Part shown: positions 45,983 to 54,557 of the stretch, piece by piece | Layout of the letters: every line of letters starts with the position of its first letter | How positions within the stretch are numbered: the first letter of the stretch is position 1 | Source: Streptomyces vilmorinianum | GTDB lineage: Bacteria; Actinomycetota; Actinomycetes; Streptomycetales; Streptomycetaceae | DNA length: 64,000 bases | Direction: 5' to 3' | NCBI RefSeq assembly: GCF_005517195.1 | Contig: NZ_CP040244.1 | Location: forward strand, 562,501 to 626,500 | The notes under the pieces: generated by a model | Told to the model about the DNA's origin: nothing | Databases searched by the model: none | The model's input: only the letters and a program-made list of their open reading frames with translations | Translations under genes and position numbers: made by a program

Positions 45983-45998
45983 TGCGAAACTTTTCACA
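45983..45998. promoter_or_regulatory. Rex-operator-like site at the resA start codon
   Basis: TGCGAAACTTTTCACA matches the Rex core TGTGA-N6-TCACA with a single mismatch in the left half-site (C for T). Its last base is the A of the resA ATG. No Shine-Dalgarno precedes resA, so the transcript is short or leaderless and a bound repressor would sit on its start. Confidence 0.6.
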
Positions 45999-46603
45999 TG
46001 AGCCTTAGCCGTGCCCCTCGACGCACCCTGCTCGCCGTCGGAACGCTGTCGGCCGCCCTCGCTCTGTCGGCCTGCGGCTCGGACTCCAACGGGAAGTCCG
46101 GAGGCGGTGGCGGAACCAACTTCGTGACCAACACGGGCGGTGTCTCCACCGTCGCCAAGGGCGAGCGCGCGGCACCCAACAAGATCGCGGGCGAGACGAT
46201 CGAGGGCGAGCAGCTCGACATCGCCGACCTCAAGGGCAAGGTCGTCGTCCTGAACGCGTGGGGCTCCTGGTGCGGCCCCTGCCGCGCCGAGGCGCCGCAC
46301 TTCGCCAAGGTCGCGAACGAGCTCAAGGCCAAGGGCGTGGAATTCGTCGGGCTGAACACCCGCGATTTCAACAAGCAGCAGGCGGTGACCTTCGAGGAGG
46401 ACTACAAGGTCCCCTACCCGAGCCTGTACGACCCCTCGGGGAAGCTGATCCTCAACGGATTCCCCAAGGGCACCCTCAACCTGCAGGCCATCCCGTCCAC
46501 CGTCGTCCTCGACAAGGACGGAAAGATCGCCGCCCGCGCCCTCATGGCCCTCGACGAGAAGAAGCTCCGCTCGATGATCGAGCCGCTTCTCGCGGAGAAG
46601 TGA
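45998..46603 (+). CDS. resA: TlpA/ResA-type thiol-disulfide oxidoreductase lipoprotein
   Basis: 201 residues. The signal peptide ends in LALSACGS, a lipobox, so the protein is membrane-anchored outside. A thioredoxin-like domain follows, with the redox pair in WGSWCGPCRAEAPHF (CGPC) and a cis-proline in LQAIPSTVVLDKDG. It reduces apocytochrome c haem-binding cysteines before haem attachment. It is the first gene of resA-ccdA-resB-resC; ccdA begins four bases after its stop. The Rex-like site at the start suggests NADH-linked control. Confidence 0.93.
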   Translation: MSLSRAPRRTLLAVGTLSAALALSACGSDSNGKSGGGGGTNFVTNTGGVSTVAKGERAAPNKIAGETIEGEQLDIADLKGKVVVLNAWGSWCGPCRAEAPHFAKVANELKAKGVEFVGLNTRDFNKQQAVTFEEDYKVPYPSLYDPSGKLILNGFPKGTLNLQAIPSTVVLDKDGKIAARALMALDEKKLRSMIEPLLAEK

Positions 46604-46607
46604 TCCG

Positions 46608-47345
46608 GTGAACGAGACGGTCTTCAGCGGGGCACTCCTGCTCGCCCTGCCCATCGCCGTGCTCGGCGGTCTGGTCTCTTTCTTCTCCCCGTGCGTCCTG
46701 CCGCTCGTGCCGGGCTATCTGTCGTACGTGACCGGCGTCACCGGCACCGACCTGGCCGAGGCCAAGCGGGGGCGGATGGCGGGCGGGGCCGCGCTGTTCG
46801 TCCTCGGCTTCACCGTGGTGTTCGTCTCCGGGGGCGCCCTCTTCGGCGGCTTCGGCGACGCCCTGCAGACGCACCGCGACGTCATCTCCAAGGTGCTCGG
46901 CGCCCTGACCATCGTGCTCGGCGCCTTCTTCATGGGCGCGATGCCCCGGCTCACCCGCCGCGAGTTCCGCTTCCACAAGCGCCCGGTGACCGGACTGCTC
47001 GGCGCCCCCATGCTGGGCGTGCTGTTCGGCCTCGGCTGGGTCCCCTGCATCGGCCCGACCCTCGCCGCCGTACTGGCGCTCGCCTCCAACGAGGCCAGCG
47101 CGGGCCGCGGCGCCGTGCTGACCGTCGCCTACTGCGTGGGCCTCGGCCTGCCCTTCATCCTCACCGCGATCGCCTTCCGGCGGGCGCTCGGCACCTTCAG
47201 CTGGGTGAAGCGGCACTATGTCTGGGTCATGCGCATCGGCGGCATCATGCTGATCGTCACCGGCCTGCTGCTCGTCACCGGAGCCTGGGATCGCATCGTG
47301 ACCGAGATGCAGTCCTGGGCGGCCGACTTCACTCCGGGGATCTGA
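46608..47345 (+). CDS. ccdA: Cytochrome c biogenesis protein CcdA
   Basis: 245 residues from GTG 46608, with six membrane helices. CcdA passes electrons from cytosolic thioredoxin to ResA using two membrane cysteines; these are in FFSPCVLPLVPGYLSYVTG and GLGWVPCIGPTLAAVLALA. Both PCV and PCI segments are intact. It is immediately downstream of resA (four-base gap) and three bases upstream of resB. Confidence 0.95.
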   Translation: MNETVFSGALLLALPIAVLGGLVSFFSPCVLPLVPGYLSYVTGVTGTDLAEAKRGRMAGGAALFVLGFTVVFVSGGALFGGFGDALQTHRDVISKVLGALTIVLGAFFMGAMPRLTRREFRFHKRPVTGLLGAPMLGVLFGLGWVPCIGPTLAAVLALASNEASAGRGAVLTVAYCVGLGLPFILTAIAFRRALGTFSWVKRHYVWVMRIGGIMLIVTGLLLVTGAWDRIVTEMQSWAADFTPGI

Positions 47346-47348
47346 CCC

Positions 47349-49073
47349 ATGAGCAACACCAGCCAGAGCACCACCAGCGAGAGCGCGAACGCGAGCGCGA
47401 ACGCGAGCGCGAGCGAGACCGAAGAGCTGAGCGCCGCGGGCTCCCAGCTGTCCACCGCGCCCCGGGAGGAGACCGGTCCCGAGACCGTCGGCGGCGGCCC
47501 CACCCTCGGGGTCATCGGCTGGATCCGCTGGTTCTGGCGGCAGCTGACCTCCATGCGGGTCGCGCTGATCCTGCTCTTCCTGCTCTCCCTCGGCGCGATC
47601 CCCGGCTCGCTCATCCCGCAGACCGACGTGGACGAGCTGAAGGTGCAGACCTTCAAGCAGGCCCACGAGACGCTCACGCCGCTCTACGAGAAGCTCCAGC
47701 TCTTCGACGTCTACACCTCGGTGTGGTTCTCCGCGATCTACATCCTGCTGTTCGTCTCCCTCATCGGCTGCATCGTGCCCCGCAGCTGGCAGTTCGTCGG
47801 CCAGCTCCGCGGCCGCCCGCCCGGCGCCCCCGGCCGCCTCACCCGGCTGCCCGCGTACACGACGTGGCGCACGGAGGCGGAGCCCGAGCAGGTCCGCGAG
47901 GCCGCGCTCGCGCTGCTCAAGGGACGCCGGTTCCGCGCGCACACCGTCAAGGACGCCGTCGCCGCCGAGAAGGGCTATCTGCGCGAGACCGGCAACCTGC
48001 TCTTCCACCTCGCGCTGATCGTGATGCTGGTGGCCTTCGGCTGGGGCAAGCTGATGAAGTCCGAGGGCGGCAAGCTGATCATCGAGGGCGACGGCTTCTC
48101 CAACACCCTCACCCAGTACGACGACTTCAAGTCCGGCTCCTGGTTCAGCACGGACGAGCTGCCCCCGTTCAGCTTCAAGCTCGACACCTTCACCGGTACG
48201 TACGAGAAGAACGGCCCTCAGCGCGGCACCCCGCGCACCTTCGAGGCCGCCGTCACGTACTCCGAGGGCACCGGACCGGACAAGAAGGCGGTCATCCGGG
48301 TCAACGAGCCGCTGGAGGTCGGCGGCTCCAAGGTCTATCTGATCGCCCACGGGTACGCGCCCGTCGTCACCGTCAAGGACGGCCGGGGCAAGGTCGTCTT
48401 CCACGGGGCCGTCCCGCTGCTGCCGTTCGACAACAACATCACCTCGACCGGCGCGATCAAGGTGATGGACGGCTACCGCGACAAGAACGGCAAGAAGGAA
48501 CAGCTGGGCTTCCAGGCCTTCTTCGTGCCGACCTTCGCGGGCGCCGGCAAGGGCGACATGTTCTCGCAGTTCCCCGCGCTGGACTTCCCCGTCATGGCGC
48601 TCACCGGCTACCACGGCGATCTGCGCGTCGACTCCGGACTGCCGCAGAACGTGTACCAGCTGGACACCACCAAGATGACCCAGTTCAAGGTCGGCGAGGG
48701 CACCGGCGTCGCCCAGCGGATGCTGCCCGGCGAGACGATGACCCTGCCCGACGGCGCCGGCTCGATCACCTTCGAGAAGGAGATCAAGGAGTGGGCGAGC
48801 TTCCAGGTCTCCCAGCAGCCGGGCAACGGTCTTGCCCTCGCGGGCGCGATCGCCGCGATCGCCGGTCTGACCGGCTCGCTGTTCATCCAGCGGCGACGGG
48901 TCTGGGTCCGGGCCGTACGGGGGAAGGACGGCGTCACCGTCGTCGAGATGGCGGGGCTCGGCCGGAGCGAATCCGCCAAGCTTCCCGAGGAGCTGGCCGA
49001 CCTCGCGGTCACGCTCAACGCACAGGCGCCGACCGCGCCGGAACCCGCAGAAGCCGAAGGGGCTGAGAAGTGA
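47349..49073 (+). CDS. resB: Cytochrome c biogenesis protein ResB (CcsB-type)
   Basis: 574 residues. ResB with ResC forms the system II haem-transport and ligation complex. The first ~55 residues are a Ser/Asn/Ala/Glu-rich cytoplasmic tail with a repeated ASAN motif. Three membrane segments precede a large extracytoplasmic region (MRVALILLFLLSLGAIPGSL; VWFSAIYILLFVSLIGCIVP; LLFHLALIVMLVAFGWGKLM). A fourth segment near 495-515 (LALAGAIAAIAGLTGSLFIQRRR) ends it. Its stop overlaps the resC start (GTGA), so the two are translated together. Confidence 0.95.
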   Translation: MSNTSQSTTSESANASANASASETEELSAAGSQLSTAPREETGPETVGGGPTLGVIGWIRWFWRQLTSMRVALILLFLLSLGAIPGSLIPQTDVDELKVQTFKQAHETLTPLYEKLQLFDVYTSVWFSAIYILLFVSLIGCIVPRSWQFVGQLRGRPPGAPGRLTRLPAYTTWRTEAEPEQVREAALALLKGRRFRAHTVKDAVAAEKGYLRETGNLLFHLALIVMLVAFGWGKLMKSEGGKLIIEGDGFSNTLTQYDDFKSGSWFSTDELPPFSFKLDTFTGTYEKNGPQRGTPRTFEAAVTYSEGTGPDKKAVIRVNEPLEVGGSKVYLIAHGYAPVVTVKDGRGKVVFHGAVPLLPFDNNITSTGAIKVMDGYRDKNGKKEQLGFQAFFVPTFAGAGKGDMFSQFPALDFPVMALTGYHGDLRVDSGLPQNVYQLDTTKMTQFKVGEGTGVAQRMLPGETMTLPDGAGSITFEKEIKEWASFQVSQQPGNGLALAGAIAAIAGLTGSLFIQRRRVWVRAVRGKDGVTVVEMAGLGRSESAKLPEELADLAVTLNAQAPTAPEPAEAEGAEK

Positions 49074-50200
49074 ATCTCGCCGCCGTGAGTCTCGCCGCCG
49101 AGACCAACGAGAGCCTGGCGCAGATGAGCAACATGCTCATCTACTCCTCGATGGCCGTCTACACCCTGGCCTTCCTGGCTCATATCGCCGAGTGGGTCTT
49201 CGGCAGCCGCAGCAAGGTCGGCCGGACGGCCGCCGCGCTGACCGGCGACACCCCGGCTCCGGCGGTGTCCGTCCAGGTCAAGCAGCAGAAGGGGGCGCGA
49301 AGCTCCAGTGGAGCCGGTGCTTGCACCGGAGGGACCGCCGTGCTCGACAAGCCGAAGGTCGTCACCCGGTCCGGCGCCGGTGTCCGCGACGTGCCCGACG
49401 GCCCCGGCGCGGCCGGCGGCACGGTCAAGGGCGATCTGTACGGCCGTATCGCCGTCTCGCTCACCGCGCTCGCGTTCCTCGTCGAGGCGGCCGGTGTGGT
49501 CACGCGCGCGATCTCCGTGCAGCGCGCCCCCTGGGGCAACATGTACGAGTTCTCCACCACCTTCTCCACCGTGGCGGTCGGCGCGTACCTCGGCTTCCTC
49601 GTCGCGAGGAAGAACGTCCGCTGGATCGGTCTGCCGCTGGTCACGACCGTCCTGCTCGACCTGGGCATGGCCACGACCTGGCTGTACACGGAGAGCGACC
49701 AGCTGGTTCCGGCGCTCGACTCGTACTGGCTGTGGATCCACGTCTCCACCGCGATCTTCTGCGGCGCCGTCTTCTACCTGGGCGCGGTCGCCACCCTGCT
49801 CTACCTCTTCCGCGACTCCTACGAGAACAAGCTCGCGACCGGCGGGAACCCGGGCGCCTTCGCCCGTTCCGTACTGGAGCGGCTGCCGTCCGCGGCGTCC
49901 CTGGACAAGTTCTCGTACCGGGTCAACGCGGCCGTCTTCCCGCTGTGGACGTTCACGATCATCGCGGGCGCGATCTGGGCCGGCGACGCGTGGGGCCGCT
50001 ACTGGGGCTGGGACGCCAAGGAGGTCTGGTCCTTCATCACGTGGGTCGGTTACGCGGCGTATCTGCACGCGCGTGCCACGGCCGGCTGGAAGGGCCGCAA
50101 GGCCGCGTACATCGCGCTCGTCGCCTTCGGTTGCTTCCTCTTCAACTACTACGGCGTCAACATCTTCGTGAGCAGCAAGCACTCGTACGCGGGGGTGTGA
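49070..50200 (+). CDS. resC: Cytochrome c biogenesis protein ResC (CcsA-type haem handling)
   Basis: 376 residues from GTG 49070. The haem-handling WWD signature is WGRYWGWDAKEVWSFITW, and the flanking histidines are in YLHARATAGWKG and WIHVSTAIFCGAVFYLGA. About eight membrane helices are visible. A Gly/Ser/Thr-rich cytoplasmic loop at ~55-120 separates the first helix from the rest. It delivers haem outward and ligates it with ResB. It is the last gene of the operon. Confidence 0.95.
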   Translation: MNLAAVSLAAETNESLAQMSNMLIYSSMAVYTLAFLAHIAEWVFGSRSKVGRTAAALTGDTPAPAVSVQVKQQKGARSSSGAGACTGGTAVLDKPKVVTRSGAGVRDVPDGPGAAGGTVKGDLYGRIAVSLTALAFLVEAAGVVTRAISVQRAPWGNMYEFSTTFSTVAVGAYLGFLVARKNVRWIGLPLVTTVLLDLGMATTWLYTESDQLVPALDSYWLWIHVSTAIFCGAVFYLGAVATLLYLFRDSYENKLATGGNPGAFARSVLERLPSAASLDKFSYRVNAAVFPLWTFTIIAGAIWAGDAWGRYWGWDAKEVWSFITWVGYAAYLHARATAGWKGRKAAYIALVAFGCFLFNYYGVNIFVSSKHSYAGV

Positions 50201-50237
50201 GCTCGCGCCTCCGGGGCCCCGGCGCGACGCTGGAGGT

Positions 50238-50768
50238 ATGAGCGAAGCGATAGCGCAGGGCAGGTGCGAGACCCACGACGGCGACACGCACCTCCTGCGG
50301 TTCGTGGTGGAGCTGCCGCGGGTGGTGGCGGAGGTCTGGGCGGCCGTCGCGACGCCCGCGGGGCTGCGGCACTGGCTCTGCGCGGCCGATGTGCTGGAGC
50401 CGAGGCTGGGCGGCGCGGTGACGCTGCGCTGGCTGAACGGGGATGTGGTGGTCTCGGGCCGGGTGACGGCCTGGGACCCGGAGTACGTGGCCGAGTACAC
50501 GGTCGGCCCGTCGCACGGCCGGATCCGGTTCCACCTGGAGCCGGCCGGGAGCGGCGGGGCGACCGTGCTGCGTTTCACGAACGAGTTCCGTGGGACGCAG
50601 GAGGAGAAGCTGGACGCGCTGGCGGGGTGGCACGATCACTTCGAGCGCCTGGTCGCCGCGGTGGACGGTCACCCGACGGACTGGGCGTCGTGGACCGATG
50701 AACGCCGGCAGCACCTGCGCGGCCTGTACGAGCGCGACGAGGCGCCCTGGCCCAAGTGGGAGCCGTAG
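50238..50768 (+). CDS. SRPBCC/AHSA1-like domain protein
   Basis: 176 residues. A START/AHSA1-type helix-grip fold: VVELPRVVAEVWAAVATPAGLRHWLCAADVLEPRLGGAVTLRW opens the hydrophobic pocket, and FTNEFRGTQEEKLDALAGWHDHFERLVAAVDG is the closing helix. The family binds hydrophobic small molecules or acts as an Hsp90 co-activator; the ligand is unknown. It starts 37 bases after resC and may be read from the same transcript. It is convergent with the binding-protein gene, 11 bases away. Confidence 0.87.
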   Translation: MSEAIAQGRCETHDGDTHLLRFVVELPRVVAEVWAAVATPAGLRHWLCAADVLEPRLGGAVTLRWLNGDVVVSGRVTAWDPEYVAEYTVGPSHGRIRFHLEPAGSGGATVLRFTNEFRGTQEEKLDALAGWHDHFERLVAAVDGHPTDWASWTDERRQHLRGLYERDEAPWPKWEP

Positions 50769-50779
50769 GCCCACAACGC

Positions 50780-52318
50780 TCACCCCCGCCGCGGCGGGAG
50801 GCAGTCCTCCTTGGGCGGCTCGCCCTCCGGCCAGGCGATCTGGACGAACTTCTGTGAGCCGTCCTGGGCCAGTTCCACGATCGGGACCGCCTTGTTGAAC
50901 GGGTTGCCGAAGTTGTCCAGGCAGATCCAGCCGCTCGCGCCCTGGACCCGGAGCGAGCCCTTCACCTGCGGCCACTGGGTGACCACGTCCTCCTGCTCCG
51001 GGTACTGGCTGCCCTCCGGCGTCGCCTGGCGGATCGCGTGGACCGCCGTCGCCATCGCGTCGTACGCCACGATCGCCTGGCCGTCGGCGAGGCCGACCGG
51101 CTCCTTCGCGGCCTTCGCGATGTCCGCCAGGAACGTCTCGTACGCGACCACCGAACCGCCCGTCGCCGGGACCGGCCGGCCCGGCGCCGGCTTCCAGGCG
51201 TCCGGGTGGGCGAGCGAGGCGTAGCGGACGGTCAGCTTCGCCTTCAGCGCGGCCCGGTTGAGCTTGCGGTCCTCTCCCAGGTACGAGCCCTCGTCACCGG
51301 TCAGGATCGTGAAGGAACGCTCGGCGCAGCCCCGCGCGCCCAGCGCGTTGATGAACTGCCGCAGCTGCGTGTGGCGGCCCGCGAAGAAGACGGTCTCCGC
51401 CCGGGTGTCGCAGATCAGATGGGTGATCTGGCGGAAGGTGTTCGCGGTCGTGCCCTCCTCCGTCGGGTCGGGCGGCGAGGTGAACAGCTGCGGCTCGTAC
51501 GGCGCGCCCTTGAGCGAGGCCGCGAACGCGGACTTCAGCGTGTCCGTGTAGTGGTCGCCGCTGCGGGTGTCCTGGACGAGGAGCGCCTTCGACGCCTCGA
51601 CCTTGCCGAAGTGGGCCAGCGCCTTGGCCTCGTCGCCGTTGGTGGGGGAGACGCGGGCCAGGCCCGGGTAGCGGTTGTTGCCGGCGCCGGGGCCGTTGGC
51701 GATGTCGTCGGCGGTGATGGTGGTGCCGACGACGGCGATGCCCGCGCCGGTCAGGGCCGTCACCGCCTCGCGTATCTCGGTGGAGCTGGTGGCGACCCCG
51801 GAGACCGCCCGCAACCGGTCGGGGCCGCCCGTCATCGTCTTCAGCCGGTCGACCGTCGCACGCCAATGGGCGTTGCTCTTGCCGGTGTTGGCGAGGACGA
51901 GCCGGATCTTGGGGGTCTCGCTGTTGGACTCGTGGTTGGCACGGTACTGGCGGGCGAAGGCGCCCTGGATCTCGTGCAGGACCTTGACCCGCATGCCGCT
52001 GTCCGTGGAGGTCAGCGGCAAAAGCAGGGCGACCGTCGCGTACTCGCCCGACTTCAGCGTGCGGTTCTCGTCGCGGATCCGGCCGGCCACCTCGGTGAGG
52101 TGCGCGGCGCCGAAGTCGTATCCGTCGCCGTTGACGCCGATGCACTCCGTGCTGCCCACGGGCCGTTCGACGCCCGCGGCGCAGGAACGGTCCTCCGGGG
52201 TGGTCAAACGGTTCACCCCGTACCCGAGCAGACCGCCGAGGACCGCCAGGGCGACGACGGACGTGAGGAGCTTCTGACGCGGGGTGAACCAGAAGTGGTA
52301 GCGCAGCCAGGCGAGCAT
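50780..52318 (-). CDS. Membrane-anchored type I periplasmic-binding-fold protein
   Basis: 512 residues. One membrane segment near residues 17-36 (LLTSVVALAVLGGLLGYGV) without a cleavage site makes it an uncleaved anchor with a ~475-residue outside domain. That domain has the two-lobed fold of branched-chain amino-acid receptors (TVALLLPLTSTDSGM; VLHEIQGAFARQYRAN; TGAGIAVVGTTITADDI; ETVFFAGRHTQLRQFINALG; GQAIVAYDAMATAVHAIRQA). No ABC permease is present. Its start is four bases after the stop of the NTPase gene, so sensing for that NTPase is the likely role. Confidence 0.82.
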   Translation of the reverse strand: MLAWLRYHFWFTPRQKLLTSVVALAVLGGLLGYGVNRLTTPEDRSCAAGVERPVGSTECIGVNGDGYDFGAAHLTEVAGRIRDENRTLKSGEYATVALLLPLTSTDSGMRVKVLHEIQGAFARQYRANHESNSETPKIRLVLANTGKSNAHWRATVDRLKTMTGGPDRLRAVSGVATSSTEIREAVTALTGAGIAVVGTTITADDIANGPGAGNNRYPGLARVSPTNGDEAKALAHFGKVEASKALLVQDTRSGDHYTDTLKSAFAASLKGAPYEPQLFTSPPDPTEEGTTANTFRQITHLICDTRAETVFFAGRHTQLRQFINALGARGCAERSFTILTGDEGSYLGEDRKLNRAALKAKLTVRYASLAHPDAWKPAPGRPVPATGGSVVAYETFLADIAKAAKEPVGLADGQAIVAYDAMATAVHAIRQATPEGSQYPEQEDVVTQWPQVKGSLRVQGASGWICLDNFGNPFNKAVPIVELAQDGSQKFVQIAWPEGEPPKEDCLPPRRG

Positions 52319-52322
52319 GTCC

Positions 52323-54467
52323 TCAGACTCCGTCCTCGCGCGCCGACGGCAGGGAGAGTTCCTGCCAGGCGCGGATGTCCGTCGGCCAGTGGGTGGCCGC
52401 GTCCCACAGCGGTCGGTTGCCCGTCAGATGGCGGCCGGACAGCTGGCGCAGCTCGTGCGCCAGCTTCTCGGTCACCTCGCCGTCGGGCAGGGCGAGCGGG
52501 TCGGTCAGCAGCCAGACGGCGTGCAGCAACCGCCGGAGCCGCAGATGGAGTTCGGTGGACTCGGCGTCGAGACCGGCGGGGAGCCGGGCGGGCGGCCGCT
52601 GCCCGAGCGCGACGGCCCGGCGCGGGTCGGGCCCCGTCCGGTCGCCCACGCCGGTGCCGGTGCCGGTGCCGGTGCCGGTGGCGGTGGCGGTGGGGGTGCC
52701 GGTGGCGGTGCCGGTGGCGCGGCCGGCGCGGGTGCGCGGGTAGGGGGCGGAGGCGATGAACCGCAGCCGTCCCAGCCAGCCCTCGACGTCCGGACGCGGG
52801 AACGTGACCCGCAGATGGGTCACGGCCTGCTGGGTCCGGCCGAGGGCCAGTTCGTGATGGAGCCGGTACGGGAGTCCCGCCTCCTGGTCGTAGTGCCGGT
52901 GCAGGGTCTCGTGCACGGCCCGCCAGGTCGCGTACTCCTCGCCGTCCTCGAAGCGCAGCCGGTGCAGCAGCAGGGCGCGCAGCAGCGGATCGGCGACGAA
53001 GTGCTCGGGGCTCTCGGGCCAGCCCTCGGCGCGCAGCCGGTCCCGTACCTCCAGCGCCATGTCCCCGTCCGGGGACTCCCCCGGCAGCCGCGTGTGGGCC
53101 AGGAGCCGGGCGGAGGTCTCGTCGTGGGCGGCGGCGAGCACCGCGAGGCGGCCGTGGTGCTCCCCGGGCAGCAGCTGCCCGAGGAGGGCCGGCGCGACCG
53201 GCACGGGTGGGGCGTCCTCGCGCAGCTCCACCGTCAGGTCGAGCAGGGCGCCCGGGGTGAGGGACGAGCGCAGGTCCCGCGGGGCCTCACCGGCGGCCCG
53301 GCCGAGCAGGGTGACGCCCAGGGGGCGCCCGCCGGCGAGCCGGTGGACGCCACGGGCCAGGTCGGCCGGGGTGCGGCCGGCCGGGTCGTGGCGGTCGAAG
53401 GCCGCCTGGGCGTGGGCGGGGGAGAGCGGGGTCAGCTCGACGGCGAGGATGCCGGAGGTGACGTCCGTGCCGCGCGGGCAGGGGGCCAGGCGGGCGGTCT
53501 CGGGCAGCCGCAGCCGCGTGGCGCGGCGCAGGCCCTCGTGGTCGCGGACCCGGGAGGTGGCGAGGACGACGACCCGGTCGCGGCGCCCGTCGGCGCGGTC
53601 CCGCAGGATCGGTTCGATCAGGCGCCGGCCCAGCGGCTCATGGGCGTTGTCGAGGAGGAGGACGGGCCGGCCGCGGCGGGCTCCGGCCCGGAGCAGACCG
53701 GTGTAGGCGCGGTACAGGTCCTCGACGAGGGCGCCGACGAGGAAGCTCTCGGCCTCCTGGCCGCGCCGGCCGCCCTGCTCGAAGTCGTTGGCGAGGTACT
53801 GGAGGCCGATCTTGCCGCGGCCGCCGGCGTTGCGGTAATTGCCGTACCAGCTCTCGGACTTGCGCTGGCTGCGGCCGAACACCTCCTCCAGGACGGTCTC
53901 GACGGTCGCCTCGGCCAGGAGCCCGGCCATGGGGGCGGTCGCCTCGGCGAAATTGGCGGCCAGCTTGCTGAGGACCTTGGAGACCCAGGTGGCGCCGGCC
54001 CCCTTCGCCGCGTCCACGGTCGCGAGGACCGGCCCGAGGCGCTGCAGATCGCGCCGGGCCCGCTCCTCGTCCTCCCGCGACCAGCTGAGGGAGGCGACGG
54101 CGACCAGGCCGAGCGACAGCCGGGGGAACTCCACGGGCGCGGTGGCGAACCCGCGCGGGGCGAGCTGCCCGGCGAGCTCGGCGAGCGCGCCCGTGAGCGG
54201 GTTCCAGCCGGGGCCGTGGTCGGCGGGCGGCTCGATGTGCGCGCAGTCGACGAGCGCGAGCGGGGTGGCGCCCTTGTAGGCGTTGCGGATCTGCTTGAGC
54301 AGGGCGGTCTTGCCCATGCCGCGGCCGCCGGTGAAGACGGTGACGGGCGGGTCGTCGCCGTGTTCGTACGCGGTGCGGGCGAAGCGGTACGGGGAGAGTC
54401 CGGTCAGCCGTGCGGCGAGCCCGGACTCCTGGAAGACCGCCTCGCGGCCGTACAGCTCTCTGTCCAC
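52323..54467 (-). CDS. STAND-like P-loop NTPase
   Basis: 714 residues from GTG 54467. The Walker A motif is GGRGMGKT (47-54), the Walker B motif VLLLDNAHE (269-277), and a sensor strand VVVLATSR follows (299-306). The layout fits AP-ATPase/STAND-type ATPases with a winged-helix region (SPAHAQAAFDRH; LARGVHRLAGGRPLGVTLLG). The C-terminal third is helical with no named repeats. A low-complexity Thr/Gly/Ala tract near 595-620 is encoded by hexamer repeats at 52651-52715. It is cytosolic and co-transcribed with the membrane-anchored binding protein. The output is unknown. Confidence 0.78.
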   Translation of the reverse strand: MDRELYGREAVFQESGLAARLTGLSPYRFARTAYEHGDDPPVTVFTGGRGMGKTALLKQIRNAYKGATPLALVDCAHIEPPADHGPGWNPLTGALAELAGQLAPRGFATAPVEFPRLSLGLVAVASLSWSREDEERARRDLQRLGPVLATVDAAKGAGATWVSKVLSKLAANFAEATAPMAGLLAEATVETVLEEVFGRSQRKSESWYGNYRNAGGRGKIGLQYLANDFEQGGRRGQEAESFLVGALVEDLYRAYTGLLRAGARRGRPVLLLDNAHEPLGRRLIEPILRDRADGRRDRVVVLATSRVRDHEGLRRATRLRLPETARLAPCPRGTDVTSGILAVELTPLSPAHAQAAFDRHDPAGRTPADLARGVHRLAGGRPLGVTLLGRAAGEAPRDLRSSLTPGALLDLTVELREDAPPVPVAPALLGQLLPGEHHGRLAVLAAAHDETSARLLAHTRLPGESPDGDMALEVRDRLRAEGWPESPEHFVADPLLRALLLHRLRFEDGEEYATWRAVHETLHRHYDQEAGLPYRLHHELALGRTQQAVTHLRVTFPRPDVEGWLGRLRFIASAPYPRTRAGRATGTATGTPTATATGTGTGTGTGVGDRTGPDPRRAVALGQRPPARLPAGLDAESTELHLRLRRLLHAVWLLTDPLALPDGEVTEKLAHELRQLSGRHLTGNRPLWDAATHWPTDIRAWQELSLPSAREDGV

Positions 54468-54557
54468 GCCCCGTCACCCCCGTCACGCGTCAACTCAAGG
54501 ATATCGACAGGGTGTTGGGAAAGCGGCAGGCTTTTCGACACTGGTGGGCAGGGGTTG

